From contig NZ_JAFCLU010000008.1 of the NCBI RefSeq assembly GCF_018130385.1, forward strand, positions 62,001 to 126,000: 64,000 bases of DNA, written 5' to 3'. Shown here piece after piece: positions 60,730 through 64,000 of this stretch (the first letter of the stretch is position 1; each line of letters opens with the position of its first letter). Under the pieces are notes generated by a model. The model saw nothing but the letters and a program-made list of their open reading frames with translations. It made no database searches and was not told the DNA's origin. Both the position numbers and the translations under genes were made by a program. The stretch is from Bradyrhizobium sp. AUGA SZCCT0283. Lineage in GTDB: Bacteria > Pseudomonadota > Alphaproteobacteria > Rhizobiales > Xanthobacteraceae.

Positions 60730-61575
60730 TCAACCCAGCCGCTTGATCGCCGTGACTTCGCTGCCCGCCGCCTTGATCCGCGCAATCGCCTCTCGCGTGT
60801 TTTCGATCACGGTCGCCATGTGATGGGCGTTGGCGTGAACCAGGGTGTCGGCGTCACGGGCGATTGCGACGTGCCCCTTCCAGAAGATCAGATCGCCGCG
60901 TTGCAATTTCTTCATCTCAGCGGCATTCAGCGCCCGCCCGAGGCCATCCTGCTGCATGTCGCTGTCGCGCGGGCAGCCGGTGCCGGCGGCGTTCAGCGAA
61001 ACCTGGACGAGACCGGAGCAATCGATGCCGAGCGAACTCTTGCCGCCCCACAGATAGGGCGTGCCGACGAAGCCTTCGGCGACCGCGACGAAATCCTTTT
61101 CCATCGCGTCGAGGCTATCGACATGCCGTCGCGGCAGATACCAGCCTTCGCCCGTTACAACGAACGCGCCGTCGTCACGGGCAACCGTGACGCGCGCGCC
61201 CAGCGGCAGCGTCTCGACCGGCGCCAGCTTGATCGACGGGCCCGGGAACGCGAACGTCCGCAACGCCGTGACCTTGTGCGTCGGAGCTGCAGCGGGCCTG
61301 ACCAGCGCGGCATCCGGAATCCAGCCGACATAGCCGTCGTCGTTCAATTGGCCCCAGGCAAAGCCTTCACTGTCACGATCGTAGATCGTGACGCGCTCGC
61401 CCTTCAGTGCCTGCGTCGAAAGGAGAGCATCCGCAGCTGGTCCCTCGCGCAGCGGCGCAAGGGCATCGGCCACGCAAAATTCCTCGCCTTCGACGAAGCG
61501 TGCGGCCTTCACCTTGCCTTCGAGATATTTCGCGGCGAGGTCGGGCCGTGCCGGCGTCAGGCGGGGGTCATGCAT
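60730..61575 (-). CDS. NlpC/P60 family cell-wall peptidase with SH3-like domains
   Basis: Protein of 281 residues. Two SH3-like segments (about 50-95 and 100-150) precede a C-terminal NlpC/P60 domain with catalytic Cys186 in GIDCSGLV, His235 in KGHVAIA and a further histidine in HANAHH. Such enzymes cut peptide bonds in peptidoglycan stems, often gamma-D-glutamyl-diaminopimelate. No signal peptide is visible, so it may act on recycled muropeptides in the cytoplasm. It overlaps the end of the upstream aminopeptidase gene by 8 bases. Confidence 0.88.
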   Translation of the reverse strand: MHDPRLTPARPDLAAKYLEGKVKAARFVEGEEFCVADALAPLREGPAADALLSTQALKGERVTIYDRDSEGFAWGQLNDDGYVGWIPDAALVRPAAAPTHKVTALRTFAFPGPSIKLAPVETLPLGARVTVARDDGAFVVTGEGWYLPRRHVDSLDAMEKDFVAVAEGFVGTPYLWGGKSSLGIDCSGLVQVSLNAAGTGCPRDSDMQQDGLGRALNAAEMKKLQRGDLIFWKGHVAIARDADTLVHANAHHMATVIENTREAIARIKAAGSEVTAIKRLG

Positions 61576-62950
61576 AGCGTTCGCTCAACAATTTGTAGAT
61601 CGCGCGCGCGGCCTGGCATTCGCCGCCTTCGGGACGCGCGGGTTTTGCGGAAGGCGTCCAGCCATAGATATCGACATGCAGCCAGCTCTTGGCGTCGGTG
61701 ACGAAGCGCTGCAGGAACAGCGCGCAGGTGATCGATCCGGCAAAGCCGCCGGACGGCGCGTTGTTGATGTCGGCGACCTTTGAATCCAGCCACGAATCAT
61801 AGGGCGGCCACAGCGGCATTCGCCACAACGGATCGTTCTCCCGTTTCGCATGAGCTGCGACGCTTTCGGCGAGCGTCTCATCCTGGGTGTAAAAGGGCGG
61901 TAAATCCGGTCCCAGCGCCACCCGCGCGGCACCCGTCAGGGTGCCGAGGTCAACCAGCAAGTCCGGCTTCTCTTCATCCGCCAGCGCCAGCGCATCCGCC
62001 AGCACCAGGCGTCCCTCGGCGTCGGTGTTGCCGATCTCCACGTTAAGTCCCTTGCGCGACTTGAAGATGTCGAGCGGGCGGAAGGCGTTGCCGGCCACCG
62101 CGTTCTCGACCGCAGGGATCAAGACGCGCAGCCGGACCTTCAGCTTCGCATCCATCACCATCTGCGCCAGCGCCAGCACATTGGCAGCGCCGCCCATGTC
62201 CTTTTTCATGATCAGCATGCCGCTGGACGGCTTTATGTCGAGGCCGCCAGTGTCGAAGCAAACGCCCTTGCCGACCAAAGTCACCTTGGGGTTAGCAGGA
62301 TCGCCCCAGTTCAGATCGATCAGGCGCGGGGCGCGCGTCGAGGCCATGCCAACGGCGTGGATCAGCGGAAAGTTCTGCTTCACGAGTTCGTCGCCGACAA
62401 TGCAATTGAACTGGGCGCCGAATCGCGTCGCCAATGCCTGTGCAGCCTGCGCCAGTTCTTCCGGGCCCATATCGTTCGACGGCGTATTGATCAGGTCGCG
62501 CGCCAGCGCGGCCGCCTCCGCCATCCGCGCGACGTCGGCGATATCGATGGCGTCGGGCGGCACCAGCCGGACGTCGGGCCGTTCCGCCTTGCGATAGCGG
62601 CCGAACCGATAGGTTCCAAGGGCAAAGGCCAGCGTCGCGAGCCGCACATCATGCGGCGCATTGGCAAAGCGATAGACGCCCGGCGGCAGCAGGCCCGGCA
62701 GTGCGCCGGGCCGGAACAGATCCCGTGACTTGGCGGTCTCGTCCTCGATGCCGAAAACGACCTGCGCGATCTGCCCGTCGGGCGCGGGCAGCGTCAGGCA
62801 TTTGCCGGGCTTGGCGGTGAAATCATTGGCGAGCGCAAACTGCCGGGCCTGCTCGGGAAGGTCCCTGGCGATCGCGGTCCAGGTGGTCTTGGTGGCGAAA
62901 GTGATCGGAATGGCCGGGGCGATGGGCGCGGTCTCGAACGGGGATTGCAT
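61568..62950 (-). CDS. Leucyl aminopeptidase family (M17) metallopeptidase
   Basis: M17 aminopeptidase of 460 residues. The metal and catalytic region VGKGVCFDTGGLDIKPSSGMLIMKKDMGGAANVLAL and NTDAEGRLVLADAL are intact, so two-zinc aminopeptidase activity is likely. I chose the ATG at 62950 (MQSPFETAPI); the frame is open to 63007. It overlaps the NlpC/P60 gene, and the two together could degrade wall or other peptides. It resembles the shorter PepB-like branch; cytoplasmic. Confidence 0.9.
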   Translation of the reverse strand: MQSPFETAPIAPAIPITFATKTTWTAIARDLPEQARQFALANDFTAKPGKCLTLPAPDGQIAQVVFGIEDETAKSRDLFRPGALPGLLPPGVYRFANAPHDVRLATLAFALGTYRFGRYRKAERPDVRLVPPDAIDIADVARMAEAAALARDLINTPSNDMGPEELAQAAQALATRFGAQFNCIVGDELVKQNFPLIHAVGMASTRAPRLIDLNWGDPANPKVTLVGKGVCFDTGGLDIKPSSGMLIMKKDMGGAANVLALAQMVMDAKLKVRLRVLIPAVENAVAGNAFRPLDIFKSRKGLNVEIGNTDAEGRLVLADALALADEEKPDLLVDLGTLTGAARVALGPDLPPFYTQDETLAESVAAHAKRENDPLWRMPLWPPYDSWLDSKVADINNAPSGGFAGSITCALFLQRFVTDAKSWLHVDIYGWTPSAKPARPEGGECQAARAIYKLLSERYA

Positions 62951-63082
62951 GCTGGTCTCGCGGAAGGGGACGGGCGGGGTGGTGCTCGAAGGGCATAGCA
63001 CGGCCAATTAACCGGCCGTTAGGGTTAACAGTCTATTGCTGGCGCATTCGGCTTCATTCGTCAGACATTCCCGTGAGTTGAA

Positions 63083-63913
63083 GTGCCCATGCGTCGACAG
63101 TCCAGCCACGCCGGATCCTTTGCCCGGTTCCTCTCCTCCGCGGCCGTGACAGCGGTTCTCGCCGCAGGCCTTGGCGGCTGCCAGACCATGTCCGACATCA
63201 CGGGATCGCTGACCTCATCGTCGTCAAAGGCGCAAGCCGTTCCCGACGATCCGCGCCGCGCAGCCGAAGTCTACGGCGAGCGCTATCGCGCCAACCCCAA
63301 GGATGCCGAGGCGGCCCTGGGCTACGGTCAGGCGCTCCGCGCCACCGGCCAGCGGGCACAGGCCACTGCCGTGCTCGAACAGGCCACCATCGCCCATCCC
63401 GGCAACAAGGCGCTGCTCGCCGCTTACGGCCGCGCGCTCGCCGACAACGGCAATTCTCAGGCGGCCTTCGACGTGCTGAGCCGTGCCCATTCGCCCGCCA
63501 ATCCCGACTGGCGCATTCTTTCGGTACAGGGCACCACGCTCGACAAGATGGGCAAGCACGAGGAGGCCCGCAACTATTATGCGGCCGCGCTGAAGATCGT
63601 GCCGGAAGAGCCGTCGGTGCTGTCCAATCTCGGTCTTTCCTACATGCTGACGCGGGAATTGCCACAGGCCGAGGAAACGCTGCGGCGCGCCTATTCCAAT
63701 CCCCGCGCCGACGGAAGGGTGCGGCAGAACCTGGCGCTCGTGGTCGGCCTGCAGGGCCGCTTCGCGGAAGCCGAGACCGTCGCCAGGGGCGATCTGCCGG
63801 CCGACGAGGCGGCCGCCAATGTGACCTACTTGCGGGAAATGCTGAGCCGCAAGGACAGCCCGCGCAATGGCGGCAAGACCGTGCCGGTCGCAGCCCTCAA
63901 TCGGCCCGACTGA
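63083..63913 (+). CDS. TPR-repeat lipoprotein (TadD-like)
   Basis: Protein of 276 residues with a hydrophobic leader and lipobox LGGC (Cys near residue 33), so probably anchored in the membrane on the periplasmic side. The rest consists of tetratricopeptide repeats, for example AEVYGERYRANPKDAEAALGYGQALRATG and LGLSYMLTRELPQAEETLRRAY. This matches TadD-type pilus-assembly lipoproteins, but no other tad gene is in the window. Start is GTG at 63083 or ATG at 63089; both have weak ribosome sites. Confidence 0.85.
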   Translation: MPMRRQSSHAGSFARFLSSAAVTAVLAAGLGGCQTMSDITGSLTSSSSKAQAVPDDPRRAAEVYGERYRANPKDAEAALGYGQALRATGQRAQATAVLEQATIAHPGNKALLAAYGRALADNGNSQAAFDVLSRAHSPANPDWRILSVQGTTLDKMGKHEEARNYYAAALKIVPEEPSVLSNLGLSYMLTRELPQAEETLRRAYSNPRADGRVRQNLALVVGLQGRFAEAETVARGDLPADEAAANVTYLREMLSRKDSPRNGGKTVPVAALNRPD

Positions 63914-64000
63914 GCGCCGCAGCCGTCGTCACCTGCGAGGGCGGTATTCCAGAGCTGTCCGTAATCGCCCCGGGTGTCGCAGCGCCTTGTCCCCGTTACA

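Overview
The window looks like chromosomal DNA of a Bradyrhizobium-type alphaproteobacterium. The coding sequence is GC-rich, several transporters are of the branched-chain amino-acid (Liv/HAAT) type common in that group, a CycM-like membrane-anchored cytochrome c sits beside kdsB and pheA, and the gene gaps carry several families of long palindromic repeats of the sort scattered through Bradyrhizobium genomes. I see no tRNA, rRNA, CRISPR array, insertion sequence or prophage.

Region 1 (1-19.4 kb) resembles the Rhodopseudomonas palustris tar/cou locus for uptake and catabolism of lignin-derived phenylpropenoids such as p-coumarate and ferulate. In order it has a TRAP transporter (solute-binding protein cut by the window edge, then small and large permeases), a DUF3237 protein, a crotonase-fold hydratase, a feruloyl-CoA synthase-type ligase, an SDR dehydrogenase, a 4-hydroxybenzoyl-CoA thioesterase-type enzyme and an ABC solute-binding protein. 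The matching ABC permeases and ATPases (one a permease-ATPase fusion) and a MarR regulator resembling CouR lie at 15.1-19.4 kb. About 6 kb on the opposite strand separates the two halves: a Tat-type multicopper oxidase, a PAS/GAF/GGDEF/EAL protein and two small exported or membrane proteins of unknown function in lower-GC DNA. A nearly identical 15-bp palindromic site occurs at the hydratase promoter and next to the MarR gene, which ties the halves together as a likely regulon. A second GGDEF/EAL protein follows the MarR gene.

Region 2 (21.7-39.3 kb) resembles the R. palustris pim (dicarboxylate/fatty-acid beta-oxidation) locus. On the minus strand are a glycerate 2-kinase, three tandem paralogous ABC solute-binding proteins (each followed by its own terminator), LivM, LivH, LivF, LivG and an IclR regulator. 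Divergently, on the plus strand, come a PimF-like hydratase/dehydrogenase fusion, a PimA-like acyl-CoA ligase, two PimC/PimD-like acyl-CoA dehydrogenases and an SDR. A perfect 9-1-9 palindrome lies in the divergent promoter region. The gaps between the plus-strand genes are filled with different palindromic repeat elements.

Region 3 (39.5-64 kb) is mostly housekeeping: glycerol kinase, a small secreted DUF6636-like protein, two GST-family proteins, a Tat-exported truncated haemoglobin, the metF-metH methionine pair, a luciferase-like oxidoreductase, pheA, kdsB, cycM, a Yej-type oligopeptide ABC transporter with two tandem binding proteins, an M17 aminopeptidase overlapping an NlpC/P60 hydrolase, and a TPR lipoprotein.

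Comparisons with R. palustris tar/cou/pim genes rest on remembered gene order and family motifs, not on alignments run here.
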